Shown: piece after piece, positions 7,895-16,380 of the stretch
Layout of the letters: each line of letters opens with the position of its first letter
Position numbering within the stretch: the stretch's first letter is position 1
Source: JANWYT01 sp046719465
GTDB taxonomy: Bacteria; Chloroflexota; Anaerolineae; Aggregatilineales; Phototrophicaceae
Length of the DNA stretch: 25,368 nt
NCBI GenBank assembly: GCA_046719465.1
Contig: JBDNCV010000049.1
Span: 1-25,368 of the forward strand
Direction of reading: 5' to 3'
Position numbers and translations under genes: made by a program
Notes under the pieces: model-generated
The model's input: the letters and a program-made list of their open reading frames with translations, nothing else
What the model was told of the DNA's origin: nothing
Databases searched by the model: none

Positions 7895-10800
7895 ATGAAC
7901 CTCACTGGGTTGATCGACTGGCTGCGCCAGAGCGCGGATTACACGGCGTGGCTGCAATCGCTGCGGGCGGCAGCAGCGGCGCAGACAGCCCCTGTCATCC
8001 GCAGCGCGCGGCCATTCTTGCTGGCAGCGCTGGCGCACGACTGGGACGCGCCGCTGGTGTACATCACCGCGCGGGGCCGCCGCGCCTACAATGTAACTGA
8101 ACAGCTCCCCGTCTGGCTTGGGAACGATGAGCGCGTCTTCCGCTTTGCAGAGCCAACACCCGCGTTCTATGACCGCCTGCCGTGGGATCGTGTTGTCATC
8201 CGCGAGCGGCTGCAAGCGCTGGCAGCGCTCCAAGCGTCGGACACCGCCGCGCTGCCGCCGATTGTGGTCACATCCGCACGTGCCCTGATGCAAAAGACGA
8301 TCACGCCGGCCGACCTGCGCACCCACACGCTGACGCTGGCACGCGGCGTGCGCATGGCCCCTGAGAAACTCATTGCGCATCTCACCGGCATAGGCTATGA
8401 GCCAGCGTCGATCTGCGCCGAGCCGGGGACGTTCACGCGGCGCGGTGGCATTGTCGATATCTACCCCATCCACCTGAACGCCCCTGTGCGTGTCGATTAC
8501 TTCGACGACGAGATCGACACGCTCAAAGTGTTCGACCCCACCACTCAGCGCACCCGCCAGCCCATTGAGGCCGTCTCGATTGTGCCCGCGCGCGAAGGCC
8601 TGCCGCTCCATCTGCGCCAAGTTGCCCGCCACCTGCGCGAAGTGCTGCAAGGCCAGACTGATGAGGACGACGACCAGACCAGCCACCGTGCCGACCTCGA
8701 GGCGCTGGAGCAGGGCATGGCCTTTCCCCATCTTGAGCATTATCTGCCGTTCATCGGGCGGGGCAGCGCCAGCCTGTTGAACCACTTGCCGACTGGCTCC
8801 CTCATCCTGCTGGACGATGTCGATGACATTGAAGCGCGCGTGGATGAACTCGTCGAAACCGCCGAGGCCAACCGCGCCAACAATATCGCCACACGTCAGC
8901 TCGCCGCCGCGCACCCCCAACCCTACCTGACGTGGGAGATGCTGGCAGAGGCGCTCGCTGTGCATCGGCAGCTTCACCTTGTAGGCAGCGGCCAAGATGG
9001 CGCGCTGGCACGCCTGTTTGCGCCTGAATCTTTGTACAGCGGCCAACTGCGCCCACTGCTCACCGAAGTGCAGACCAACGCCAGCGCACACAACCGCTAC
9101 GTAATCGTCTCCGCACAGATTGAGCGCATCACTGCCCTCTGGGCAGAAATGACCGGGCAGTCCTTCGTGGGCCGCCGCGCCGACATCATCGATCTGCCCG
9201 ACCCCGTGAACTTCGTCACTGGTGAGCTAAGCAGCGGTTGGGCGCTTCGCCTTGCCGATGCCACACTGCACCTCATCACCGACAGCGAGATCTTCAACTG
9301 GCAGCGTCCTGAGCCGCGCCGCCGCAGGAACGAGGCCGTGCGCCGCAAGCAGCTCCCTGAGGCCGATTATGCCGACTGGAAGGAAGGTGAATACGTCGTC
9401 CATGTCGACTTCGGCATCGGCCAGTTCATGGGGCTGCAAGGCCGCGAGACGGCCAACGGTCGCCGCGAGTACCTCGTCCTGCTGTATGACGACAACGCGA
9501 TTGTGTTCGTGCCGGTGGATCAAGCGGATCGCCTCAGCCGCTATGTTGGCTCGGATGATCACCACCCCAAACTGAGCAACATCAGCCGTCCGCTGGAGTG
9601 GGCGCACGCCAAAGACAAGGCGCGTCGCGCCGCCGAGGAGGAAGCCCGCGAGCTGTTGACGATCTACGCCAAACGCGCCAGCGTGCGAGGCCACGCCTAT
9701 CGCCCCGACACAGTCTACCAATCCGAGATGGAGGCCAACTTCCCCTACATCGAAACGGAAGACCAGCTCCGCGTGATCCAAGAGATCAAGGCCGATATGG
9801 AGTCACCGATCCCGATGGATCGGTTGGTGACGGGTGATGTCGGCTATGGTAAGACAGAGGTCGCCATCCGCGCGGCGTTCAAAGCGGTCATGGACGGCAA
9901 ACAGGTCGTTGTCCTCGTCCCGACGACCGTGCTGGCCGATCAGCATTATCACACCTTCAAGCGCCGCGTAGACAACTTCGGCGTGGTGGTGGAACTCATG
10001 AGCCGCTTCCGCACGAAGAGCGAACAGGACGAGATCGTCCGCCGCCTTGAAGCAGGCAAGATCGACATCATCATTGGCACGCACCGCCTGTTGAACGACG
10101 ACATCGACATCCCTAACTTGGGTCTGGTCATCATCGACGAGGAGCAGCGCTTCGGCGTCAAGCACAAGGAGCATTTCAAAAAGTTCCGCGCCAACGTAGA
10201 CGTGCTGACGCTGACCGCCACGCCCATCCCGCGCACGCTCTACATGAGCCTGTCCGGCGTGCGCGATATCAGCATCATCCAGACCCCGCCGGAAGAGCGC
10301 CTTCCCGTGATCACCCACGTCGGGCCTTTCAACAATCGGCTGGCGCGGCAGGCCATCCTGCGCGAGCTAGACCGCGGCGGCCAAGTGTTCATCATCCACA
10401 ACCGCATCCGCAGCATCGATGCCCTGCGCGAGCGCTTTGAAGCGCTCGTGCCAGAGGCCAGCATCGTCATCGGCCACGGCCAGATGAGCGGGCGCGAGCT
10501 GGAACGGGTGATCAACGACTTCAGCCGCGGCCAGTACGACATCCTGATGGCCACCAGCATCATCGAAAACGGCATCGACATGCCCAACGTCAACACTTTA
10601 ATTGTGGATCACGCTGAGTGGTTTGGGCTGGCGCAGTTATATCAGATTCGGGGGCGCGTGGGGCGCGGCGCACAGCAGGCTTATGCTTACTTCTTCCACG
10701 CCAAAACCGGCCTGACAGAGGAAGCCCGCGAGCGCCTACAAACCCTCTCGGAGTACACCGACCTCGGCGTGGGGCTGCAAATCGCCAGCCGCGACCTCGA

Positions 10801-11398
10801 AATACGCGGGGCAGGTGACATCCTCAGCACGAAACAAAGCGGCCACATCACTACTGTCGGCTTGGAGTTGTACACACAACTGCTGCAGCAAGCCGTGAGC
10901 CGCCTGAAAGCTGAACATCACGGCGAGGCGCCGCAGCCCACCCCGACCTACGAACGCGACCGCATCATCATCGAGCTGCCCGTGGCTGCCTACATCCCCG
11001 AGGGCTGGATCCCAGAGATGGCGCTGCGCTTGCAGCTTTACCGCCGCATCGGCAGCCTGCAAAGCCGCGCCGACGTGCGCGACATCCGCGCTGAGCTGCA
11101 AGACCGCTTCGGCAAACTCCCCTACGCAGTGGAGGGCTTGCTGTTCCAAATCGAGGTAAAACTGCTGGCAGCAGAGATCAACGCGACCGCCGTCGTCAAA
11201 CCGCGCGAACGGGTTGAGATTCGACTGCCGTGGCTCCACGCAGTGGATCGCGCGCGTCTGGGGCGCTTGCTGGGCTTGGATGTCAACGTAACCCGCACCG
11301 CGGTTGAACTCAAAGTCAACCCAGATACATGGCGCGAACGCTTGTTGGAGATTTTAGAGCGCATCCGCTTGGGGATGCCAGAGGGGGTAGGCGTCTAG
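7895..11398 (+). CDS. mfd: Transcription-repair coupling factor Mfd
   Basis: A 1167-residue protein, close to the usual 1150 or so. Mfd recognises RNA polymerase stalled at DNA damage, pushes it off with an ATP-driven translocase and recruits UvrA. In order: UvrB-like N-terminal domains (about 1-350), the RNA polymerase interacting CarD-like domain (about 490-560, with VVHVDFGIGQF), the RecG-like translocase with Walker A GDVGYGKT at 647-654, the DEEQ box at 748-751, motif VI QIRGRVGR near 917-924, and the C-terminal TRCF domain (about 1000-1150). All key motifs are intact. It has its own -10 box. Its TAG stop shares CTAG with the convergent deacylase gene. Confidence 0.98.
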   Translation: MNLTGLIDWLRQSADYTAWLQSLRAAAAAQTAPVIRSARPFLLAALAHDWDAPLVYITARGRRAYNVTEQLPVWLGNDERVFRFAEPTPAFYDRLPWDRVVIRERLQALAALQASDTAALPPIVVTSARALMQKTITPADLRTHTLTLARGVRMAPEKLIAHLTGIGYEPASICAEPGTFTRRGGIVDIYPIHLNAPVRVDYFDDEIDTLKVFDPTTQRTRQPIEAVSIVPAREGLPLHLRQVARHLREVLQGQTDEDDDQTSHRADLEALEQGMAFPHLEHYLPFIGRGSASLLNHLPTGSLILLDDVDDIEARVDELVETAEANRANNIATRQLAAAHPQPYLTWEMLAEALAVHRQLHLVGSGQDGALARLFAPESLYSGQLRPLLTEVQTNASAHNRYVIVSAQIERITALWAEMTGQSFVGRRADIIDLPDPVNFVTGELSSGWALRLADATLHLITDSEIFNWQRPEPRRRRNEAVRRKQLPEADYADWKEGEYVVHVDFGIGQFMGLQGRETANGRREYLVLLYDDNAIVFVPVDQADRLSRYVGSDDHHPKLSNISRPLEWAHAKDKARRAAEEEARELLTIYAKRASVRGHAYRPDTVYQSEMEANFPYIETEDQLRVIQEIKADMESPIPMDRLVTGDVGYGKTEVAIRAAFKAVMDGKQVVVLVPTTVLADQHYHTFKRRVDNFGVVVELMSRFRTKSEQDEIVRRLEAGKIDIIIGTHRLLNDDIDIPNLGLVIIDEEQRFGVKHKEHFKKFRANVDVLTLTATPIPRTLYMSLSGVRDISIIQTPPEERLPVITHVGPFNNRLARQAILRELDRGGQVFIIHNRIRSIDALRERFEALVPEASIVIGHGQMSGRELERVINDFSRGQYDILMATSIIENGIDMPNVNTLIVDHAEWFGLAQLYQIRGRVGRGAQQAYAYFFHAKTGLTEEARERLQTLSEYTDLGVGLQIASRDLEIRGAGDILSTKQSGHITTVGLELYTQLLQQAVSRLKAEHHGEAPQPTPTYERDRIIIELPVAAYIPEGWIPEMALRLQLYRRIGSLQSRADVRDIRAELQDRFGKLPYAVEGLLFQIEVKLLAAEINATAVVKPRERVEIRLPWLHAVDRARLGRLLGLDVNVTRTAVELKVNPDTWRERLLEILERIRLGMPEGVGV

Positions 11399-11889
11399 GA
11401 CGATTCCACGGCGCGCGCCGTGTCGAGCCATTGCCCTCCGGTTACCAGTTCTAACTGGGCTAGCGTCAGCGGGAAGATGGAGTCTGCGCTGCCGCCGGCT
11501 GCGTAAATCACATCATAACGGCGCAGCATTTGGTCGAGGAAAGTGTGCTTCATCGGCGTGCGATGCCCCAGCGGCGGCACACCCCCCGGCGCAAAACCCC
11601 AGATGCGCAGGCACTCTTCTGCTTTGGCGAGCTTAACGCGCTTACGGCTGACGTTGAGCGCCGCCGCAATCTTGCGATCATCCACCTGCTGATCGCCGCT
11701 GGCAACCACCAATACGGGCTGATCCTCCACGAGGAAGCAGATGCTCTTGGCGATCTGACCAAGCGCGCAGCCTAACGCGGCAGCAGCAAGCGCGGAAGTC
11801 GCTGTGGACGCTTCAAAGATGCGAATGCGGACACCCGACACGCGCGCATCCAGCGCCTGCTGCACATGATCTGTTGTCAGCGGTTCCAA
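11395..11889 (-). CDS. YbaK/EbsC-family aminoacyl-tRNA deacylase
   Basis: A 164-residue single-domain protein of the YbaK/ProX (prolyl-tRNA synthetase associated) family, which hydrolyses mischarged aminoacyl-tRNAs such as Cys-tRNA(Pro) or Ala-tRNA(Pro) in the cytoplasm. The conserved Lys is visible as K48 in IAKSICF, and the substrate loop as GGVPPLGH at 102-109. Length is normal for the family. It lies only nine bases downstream of the MarR gene on the same strand, so the two are probably co-transcribed. It converges on mfd with a 4-base stop overlap. Which tRNA it edits cannot be told from sequence alone. Confidence 0.88.
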   Translation of the reverse strand: MEPLTTDHVQQALDARVSGVRIRIFEASTATSALAAAALGCALGQIAKSICFLVEDQPVLVVASGDQQVDDRKIAAALNVSRKRVKLAKAEECLRIWGFAPGGVPPLGHRTPMKHTFLDQMLRRYDVIYAAGGSADSIFPLTLAQLELVTGGQWLDTARAVESS

Positions 11890-11898
11890 ATTGTAACC

Positions 11899-12345
11899 TT
11901 AGCCTAAGTCGTTCGACTGTAAAACCGCTAGCACGCGCAAGAATGCCTCATAATCTTCCATCGGCACGACCGCACACAGCCGCTGGTCGATCCGCTGCAT
12001 GACCTTCGTCAGCTCTGCGCGGCGTTCCTCAGCAAACGGCGTGAGGTGAATGCGCACTGCTCGGCGATCACGTTCGTCATTGTGTCGTGCAATATAGCCT
12101 TTGGCCTGCAATTTGTCGAGGTTAGGCGTGAACGAGGTTGCTGCACGACCGACTTCATTCGCTAATTCCGAGGCATTTTGGCCATCGCGCTCGTAAAGTG
12201 CACGCAAGATATACAGCTCAATGATAGACAACCCGTATGAGCGCACCTCACGGCTTATCACTTGGTCAAGATTGCGTAGAGCAATGTCCATATTGCACCA
12301 CAACGAGCCGTCAAAGCGCAGCATGGGCATCGTTTTTTCGGTCAT
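11899..12345 (-). CDS. MarR-family transcriptional regulator
   Basis: A 148-residue winged-helix DNA-binding protein of MarR size and layout. A dimerisation helix region leads in, the recognition helices lie at about 55-82 (NASELANEVGRAATSFTPNL), and the wing holds the family motif DERDRRAVRIHLT at about 90-102. A purine-rich AGGTGAGG lies just before the ATG; the spacing is short, so ATG at 12330 could also be used. It is the first gene of a likely two-gene unit with the deacylase. MarR proteins often repress their own operon and respond to phenolic ligands or oxidants; the ligand here is unknown. Confidence 0.92.
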   Translation of the reverse strand: MTEKTMPMLRFDGSLWCNMDIALRNLDQVISREVRSYGLSIIELYILRALYERDGQNASELANEVGRAATSFTPNLDKLQAKGYIARHNDERDRRAVRIHLTPFAEERRAELTKVMQRIDQRLCAVVPMEDYEAFLRVLAVLQSNDLG

Positions 12346-12355
12346 TCCTCACCTT

Positions 12356-12368
12356 TCATTTCAAATGA
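12356..12368 (-). promoter_or_regulatory. Palindrome upstream of marR, candidate operator
   Basis: TCATTTcAAATGA is a perfect 6-bp inverted repeat around one base, 11 bases upstream of the marR start. It sits at one end of an AT-rich gap (12346-12492) that is unlike the rest of the window. The gap also has TATGAT preceded at 17 bases by TTCAAT on the minus strand, a possible promoter, and AACCTT/AAGGTT arms flanking about 50 bases. Autoregulation by MarR is the natural guess. Confidence 0.4.
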
Positions 12369-12492
12369 CAGTCGAACTATATTATCCTCTATTTCTTTTA
12401 TAGGGGCTTACTTTATTATCAAACCTTAAACATTTTCTTGCATCATACACAATATCATCGTTTCATTGAATATCAAGGTTAAATATTTTAGG

Positions 12493-14322
12493 CTATTTTT
12501 GCTGATTTATAAGGGGAAATTCAAGCAATTCTGGGGCACACAGCCCGACACTAATGCCCTCGGGCGGCGACGCTGCAAACGCTCTTATACCGGTTCCTGC
12601 TGCATCGTATAACCCAACGTGCAAGTGTGTTGCCCCGTCTGGCACAGGCATCCGTAATATATCGTAAGCTTCTTGATCCATTGGCACGCGCGGCAGCGGC
12701 AGCCTTCCCCCTTGTGGCATCGTGTCACGCTGTGCCAGAATGTGTTCCGTTCGCCCCACCTCGCACGTTTGCCGCGCACGATCCACTGCATGGAGGAACA
12801 CGCTCCAATAGCCGCTGACGGCACATTCAGCCTGCCACCACAGCGCGAGGACAGCCTCTTGATCCGTTGACTCTTGTCGCACGGTTAGACGAATGCAGGC
12901 TTGCTCTTCCCACGGCTCGCGCAGATGAACGGTTACGCTGTCTGGTGGAATGGGAACCCGCTCCCAAGACGGCGCGTAGGCACGGGTCAGCGTGGGTGGC
13001 ATAAGGATCGACCCCAGCGCCAGCCCCGCCACCAACGGCAGGCTGAGCCAGCGCGCATGCTGCGCAAGGCCAACCGCCAAAGTGCCGGCGATGATCGGCA
13101 GCAGAGGGTATAAGAGCCGCCCCTGCGCCGCCAGCGTCATCTGGTTGAACTGCCACCACGCCCCCACGATCAACACACCGTAAGCCGCCAGCCCTGCCGC
13201 CAGCAGCAAGCTGTCACGTGTCATGCGGAACTGTCGCCAGCCAATGAGCCAACCGACGCCCGCCGCCGCAATCAGCAGCCCCGTCCACACATAAAATGCT
13301 GAGGGCAGCGCGACGTTAAACCACCCAAACAACCCCCAAAACGACCAGTACAGCCCCAGCAGCTCCGCGCCCGTGATGGGTAGGCCGCCGCGCAGGCCGG
13401 TTGCCCGCGCCACCCACGATGCGCCTGTGAGATCCCCCAATTCTATCCAGTTGCCGATGTACCACGGCCCCGCGATGAGCAGCACCAGCAGCCCGTAGAT
13501 CAGCACCCCGCGCAGCGCAGCCCACCCGCGCTGCCGCAGATAGAAGACCACCATCAGCCCGCCCAGCAGCGCCACCACGCCCACGCCACTTGCCTTAGTG
13601 AGCGCGGCAGCCCCTGCCAGCACGCCCGCCGCCCACGGCATCCACCAGCGCCAATGTGGCTGGCGCATCCCCCACACGAACAGCCACAACCCGCTCGCCG
13701 AAAGGGCCGTCAGCAGCACATCATTGCTGACAATCGCCCCCAGAAAAACGTACTGCGGCATCAGCGCCACCAGCAGCACGGCCAACAGTGCGACGCGCTG
13801 CGGCAGGCGCGGCCACCCCGTCCGCATGAACCCGTATACAGCTGCCAGCGTCCACGTGGCGAGCAGCACGCTCACGATGCGCAGCCCGCGCAGCGCCCCG
13901 CCGGTTCCGGTCAGCGCGTCCAGCAGCGGCACGCCCAACACAGTCGGCCCGCCGCGATGCGCGATCAAGTTGTGATTGTCCTGCGCCAGCGCCACCCCGA
14001 TCTGCGCATGCGGGTTGAGGCGGTACTGCGGGAAGTCCGACGTATCCGCACCGACCACGCGCAGCAGCCCCGCCATAAGCTGATAGTAGAGCGGGGCGTG
14101 GAAGGCCATTTGTCGCCACGGCTGCGCAGGGAACTGGTAATCTGTGATCGGCTCAGGCAAGGCGCGAGGAGGAAATTGCCCCGTCCGTGCAAGGTGTTCA
14201 ATCACTGCAAAGTGATAGTACTCATCCGGCGCTTCAAACGCAGGCGTATACAAGCTGGTGTACGCTGCAAAGCAGAAAAACGTGGCTAGAAGGGCTGCAA
14301 GCAGCCGATGACGACGCAGCAT
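12493..14322 (-). CDS. DUF2142-like GT-C membrane glycosyltransferase
   Basis: A 609-residue protein starting with a membrane anchor, followed by about ten or more hydrophobic helices up to roughly residue 450. The last 140 or so residues form a soluble, strand-rich tail. The first loop holds APDEYYHF (residues 31-38); an Asp-Glu pair just after the first helix is the hallmark of DUF2142/PMT-like GT-C enzymes. It is expected to move a sugar from a lipid-phosphate donor on the outer face of the membrane, perhaps in cell-surface glycan or glycoprotein synthesis. The C-terminal tail is extracytoplasmic or an acceptor-binding domain by inference. No glycan cluster surrounds it. Confidence 0.72.
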   Translation of the reverse strand: MLRRHRLLAALLATFFCFAAYTSLYTPAFEAPDEYYHFAVIEHLARTGQFPPRALPEPITDYQFPAQPWRQMAFHAPLYYQLMAGLLRVVGADTSDFPQYRLNPHAQIGVALAQDNHNLIAHRGGPTVLGVPLLDALTGTGGALRGLRIVSVLLATWTLAAVYGFMRTGWPRLPQRVALLAVLLVALMPQYVFLGAIVSNDVLLTALSASGLWLFVWGMRQPHWRWWMPWAAGVLAGAAALTKASGVGVVALLGGLMVVFYLRQRGWAALRGVLIYGLLVLLIAGPWYIGNWIELGDLTGASWVARATGLRGGLPITGAELLGLYWSFWGLFGWFNVALPSAFYVWTGLLIAAAGVGWLIGWRQFRMTRDSLLLAAGLAAYGVLIVGAWWQFNQMTLAAQGRLLYPLLPIIAGTLAVGLAQHARWLSLPLVAGLALGSILMPPTLTRAYAPSWERVPIPPDSVTVHLREPWEEQACIRLTVRQESTDQEAVLALWWQAECAVSGYWSVFLHAVDRARQTCEVGRTEHILAQRDTMPQGGRLPLPRVPMDQEAYDILRMPVPDGATHLHVGLYDAAGTGIRAFAASPPEGISVGLCAPELLEFPLINQQK

Positions 14323-14358
14323 GAGAATTTACCATCGGGCATCACTAAGCAAGCGCTA

Positions 14359-14456
14359 GGCCGCAGGCGTGGCTAAGGGCACATAGATCAAACATCGGAC
14401 GCTAAAGCATCCGGCTAATGGCACGCCCCTTGAAGAAGGCTCTAGCCCCTGCGCCC
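14359..14456. other. Structured intergenic element, no gene seen
   Basis: The 189-base gap between the glycosyltransferase and the EamA pair has no credible gene. It can fold: GGCCGCAGG (14359-14367) pairs with CCTGCGCCC (14448-14456) with one mismatch. Inside, GGCGTG (14366-14371) pairs with CACGCC (14422-14427); the two helices share two bases, so not every pair can form at once. CGGACGC (14396-14402) pairs with GCATCCG (14407-14413), a G-U wobble on the minus strand, and CCTT/AAGG (14428-14439) makes a small hairpin. It could be a small RNA, a leader or terminator region of the flanking minus-strand genes, or a decayed tRNA-like gene. Confidence 0.3.
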
Positions 14457-14511
14457 TGACGGAGGTTTCAACGTCTGGCGCCTCACGGTGATCTCGTGCC
14501 GCACACATTCC

Positions 14512-15414
14512 CTAGACCGCGCGTTTTCGTGGGCTAAGCTCCAGCACCAGCACCGCGCTCACGATGAACGCCGCGCCCACCCATTGCAGCGGCAAGATGA
14601 CCTCACTTAGCACCACAACAGCGATTAACATGGCGATCACTGGTTCTGTCGACGAGATGATGGACGCCTGCGCTGCGTTAATGTAGCGCAGGCCGAGGTT
14701 GATTGCCAGAATCGGCACTACAGTGCAGCCCACCGCCAGCACCAGCAGCAGCGCTGCAAGCGTCGCGTCGGTGGGGATCGTCAGCCCATTGAACGGCAGC
14801 AGCAGCGTGATGAACATCAGCGTGAGCACCAGCGTCCACGCGGTGTGGTGCATCCCGTCGGCAACAGCACGCATCCAACGCGAGGACAGCAAATAGTAGA
14901 ACGCAACGCTCAGCGCGTTGAGCAGCGCCACCACCACCCCGATCAGATTGCCGCCCTCGTCGAAGAAGCTGAAATCCGGGATCGTCAGCACCAAGCCGAT
15001 CAGCACCAGCCCCAACGCCAACCACTGCCACTTCGACAGCGGGATGCCCAGCGCAAGGTAGATAAGCGCCAGCATCGCAGGGTAGGTGTAAAACAGCACG
15101 ACGTACAAGCTAGCGTTGATGTACTGCAAGCCAAAGAACGCGCTCATGGCGGAGAAGGCGTACAGCGCGCCTAGCAGCGCCAAACGAGGCAGCGGCAGCG
15201 ACGGTTGGCGTGCCGCGCGCCCCAAGCGGGCGATGACCACCGTCCCCAGCACAAGCGAGGCAATGAAAAAGCGCCAGAACGCAACGTCGGTCGGGCGCAG
15301 CGCGATCTCAGCGGCTTGCGCTGTGGCGTAGAGCGTGCGCGTGATCGTCGGCAGAAAGGCAAACGCGCCCGCGCTGACCGTGATAAGCAGCGCCCCTTTT
15401 TGGCGGTCGGTCAT
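14512..15414 (-). CDS. EamA/DMT-superfamily transporter, second of a tandem pair
   Basis: A 300-residue protein of ten hydrophobic helices, built as two EamA repeats of five helices each, the usual architecture of drug/metabolite exporters. The end of the second repeat is recognisable (NAAQASIISSTEPVIAM, then LQWVGAAFIVSA). The start ATG at 15414 overlaps the TGA of the upstream gene as ATGA, so translation is probably coupled. The N-terminus MTDRQKG nearly repeats that of its neighbour (MTDRQRG), showing a tandem duplication. An upstream in-frame start would lie inside the neighbouring gene and is rejected. The substrate is unknown. Confidence 0.87.
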   Translation of the reverse strand: MTDRQKGALLITVSAGAFAFLPTITRTLYATAQAAEIALRPTDVAFWRFFIASLVLGTVVIARLGRAARQPSLPLPRLALLGALYAFSAMSAFFGLQYINASLYVVLFYTYPAMLALIYLALGIPLSKWQWLALGLVLIGLVLTIPDFSFFDEGGNLIGVVVALLNALSVAFYYLLSSRWMRAVADGMHHTAWTLVLTLMFITLLLPFNGLTIPTDATLAALLLVLAVGCTVVPILAINLGLRYINAAQASIISSTEPVIAMLIAVVVLSEVILPLQWVGAAFIVSAVLVLELSPRKRAV

Positions 15415-16304
15415 GCTAATTTCCCCTGTGGTTGGGCGGGCAGCACCTGAAGCACCACCACCGCCACGATGATCAACGCCGCACCGACCCACTGCCACTG
15501 CGTGAGCACCTCCCCGACGATCACGCTGCCCATCACCATCGACACCATCGGCTCAAACGAACCGAGGATCGAGGCCTCCGGCGCGCCGATGCGCCGAATC
15601 CCTGCGTTGAGCGCGATGAACGCCAGCACCGTGCAGCCAATCGAGAGGAACAGCAGGTGCGGCCAGACGTGCAGCGGTGGCCAGCGGAACCCGAACATAA
15701 CGATCAGAAGCAAGAAGAACAGCATCATAAAGCCGATCATGTAGAGCGTCCCCGTGAGGACGACCTCACCGCTGACGCGCATAAACCGACTGCTGACGAT
15801 GAAGTAAAGCGCCGCACACAGCGCCGTCGCAAAGGTGATCAGCACGCCCGTCAGGTTCGCCCCCGTGAGCAGATCGCCGCTTGGGACGGTCAGCACGACG
15901 CCCAGCAGCGTCAAGCCGAGCGCAGCCCAGCCCGCCGCGCTGATCCGCACCCCCAGCGCCAGCGAGATGAGTGCCACCATCGCTGGGTAGCAGAACACCA
16001 GCACCGAGAACAAGCTCCCCGGAATATAATCCAGCGCGAAGAACGCCCCCAGCACCGCCCCGCCGTAGGTGAGGCCCATCAAGGCGTGCTGCCACAGCGG
16101 CAGCGGTGGGCGCAGCCCCTCCCGGCCCTGCCGCCACACCACCCAAGCTGTTAGCGCCACAAACGCCAAGCCCATCCGCCAGATGGCAACATCCGTCGGG
16201 CGCAGGTCGCTTGTGGCGTAAATGCCACGAGCCACCATCGGCAGCACGCCGAAGCTGCTAGCCGCCAGCGCCACCAGCACCATGCCGCGTTGTCTGTCTG
16301 TCAT
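15411..16304 (-). CDS. EamA/DMT-superfamily transporter, first of a tandem pair
   Basis: A 297-residue, ten-helix protein with two EamA repeats. It is similar to the downstream transporter along its whole length: RPTDVA(I/F)WR near 35-48, YPAM(V/L)AL in the first repeat, and GAPEASILGSFEPMVSM with QWQWVGAALII in the second. AAGGAA lies five bases before the ATG at 16304. It follows the nuo terminator and so starts a separate transcript with its duplicate. Pairs of this kind sometimes act as heterodimers, but many EamA proteins work alone; no substrate is suggested by the context. Confidence 0.88.
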   Translation of the reverse strand: MTDRQRGMVLVALAASSFGVLPMVARGIYATSDLRPTDVAIWRMGLAFVALTAWVVWRQGREGLRPPLPLWQHALMGLTYGGAVLGAFFALDYIPGSLFSVLVFCYPAMVALISLALGVRISAAGWAALGLTLLGVVLTVPSGDLLTGANLTGVLITFATALCAALYFIVSSRFMRVSGEVVLTGTLYMIGFMMLFFLLLIVMFGFRWPPLHVWPHLLFLSIGCTVLAFIALNAGIRRIGAPEASILGSFEPMVSMVMGSVIVGEVLTQWQWVGAALIIVAVVVLQVLPAQPQGKLA

Positions 16305-16318
16305 AAGGTTCCTTCAAC

Positions 16319-16346
16319 AAAAAGGGTGTGCCCTGTGAGCACACCC
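16319..16346 (-). terminator. Intrinsic terminator of the nuo operon
   Basis: On the minus strand an 8-bp stem (GGGTGTGC / GCACACCC, plus-strand arms 16324-16331 and 16339-16346) with a 7-base loop is followed at once by five T (16323-16319). It lies 34 bases after the nuoN stop and 14 bases before the first EamA start, so it should separate the two transcripts. Confidence 0.85.
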
Positions 16347-16380
16347 CTCGATTATGCACAGGTTACGCGCCGCCGGTCAA

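Noticed and set aside
7853..9091. Long minus-strand open frame opposite mfd
   Set aside because: Antisense of the conserved Mfd N-terminal domains; caused by GC-rich third positions.
14396..14413. Intrinsic terminator for the EamA pair
   Set aside because: The hairpin is sound on the minus strand, but no T-rich tract follows it.
14359..14456. A functional tRNA gene
   Set aside because: The closing helix is tRNA-like, but the T loop lacks the TTC consensus, the T stem is mismatched and no 7-base anticodon loop with a 5-bp stem can be drawn.
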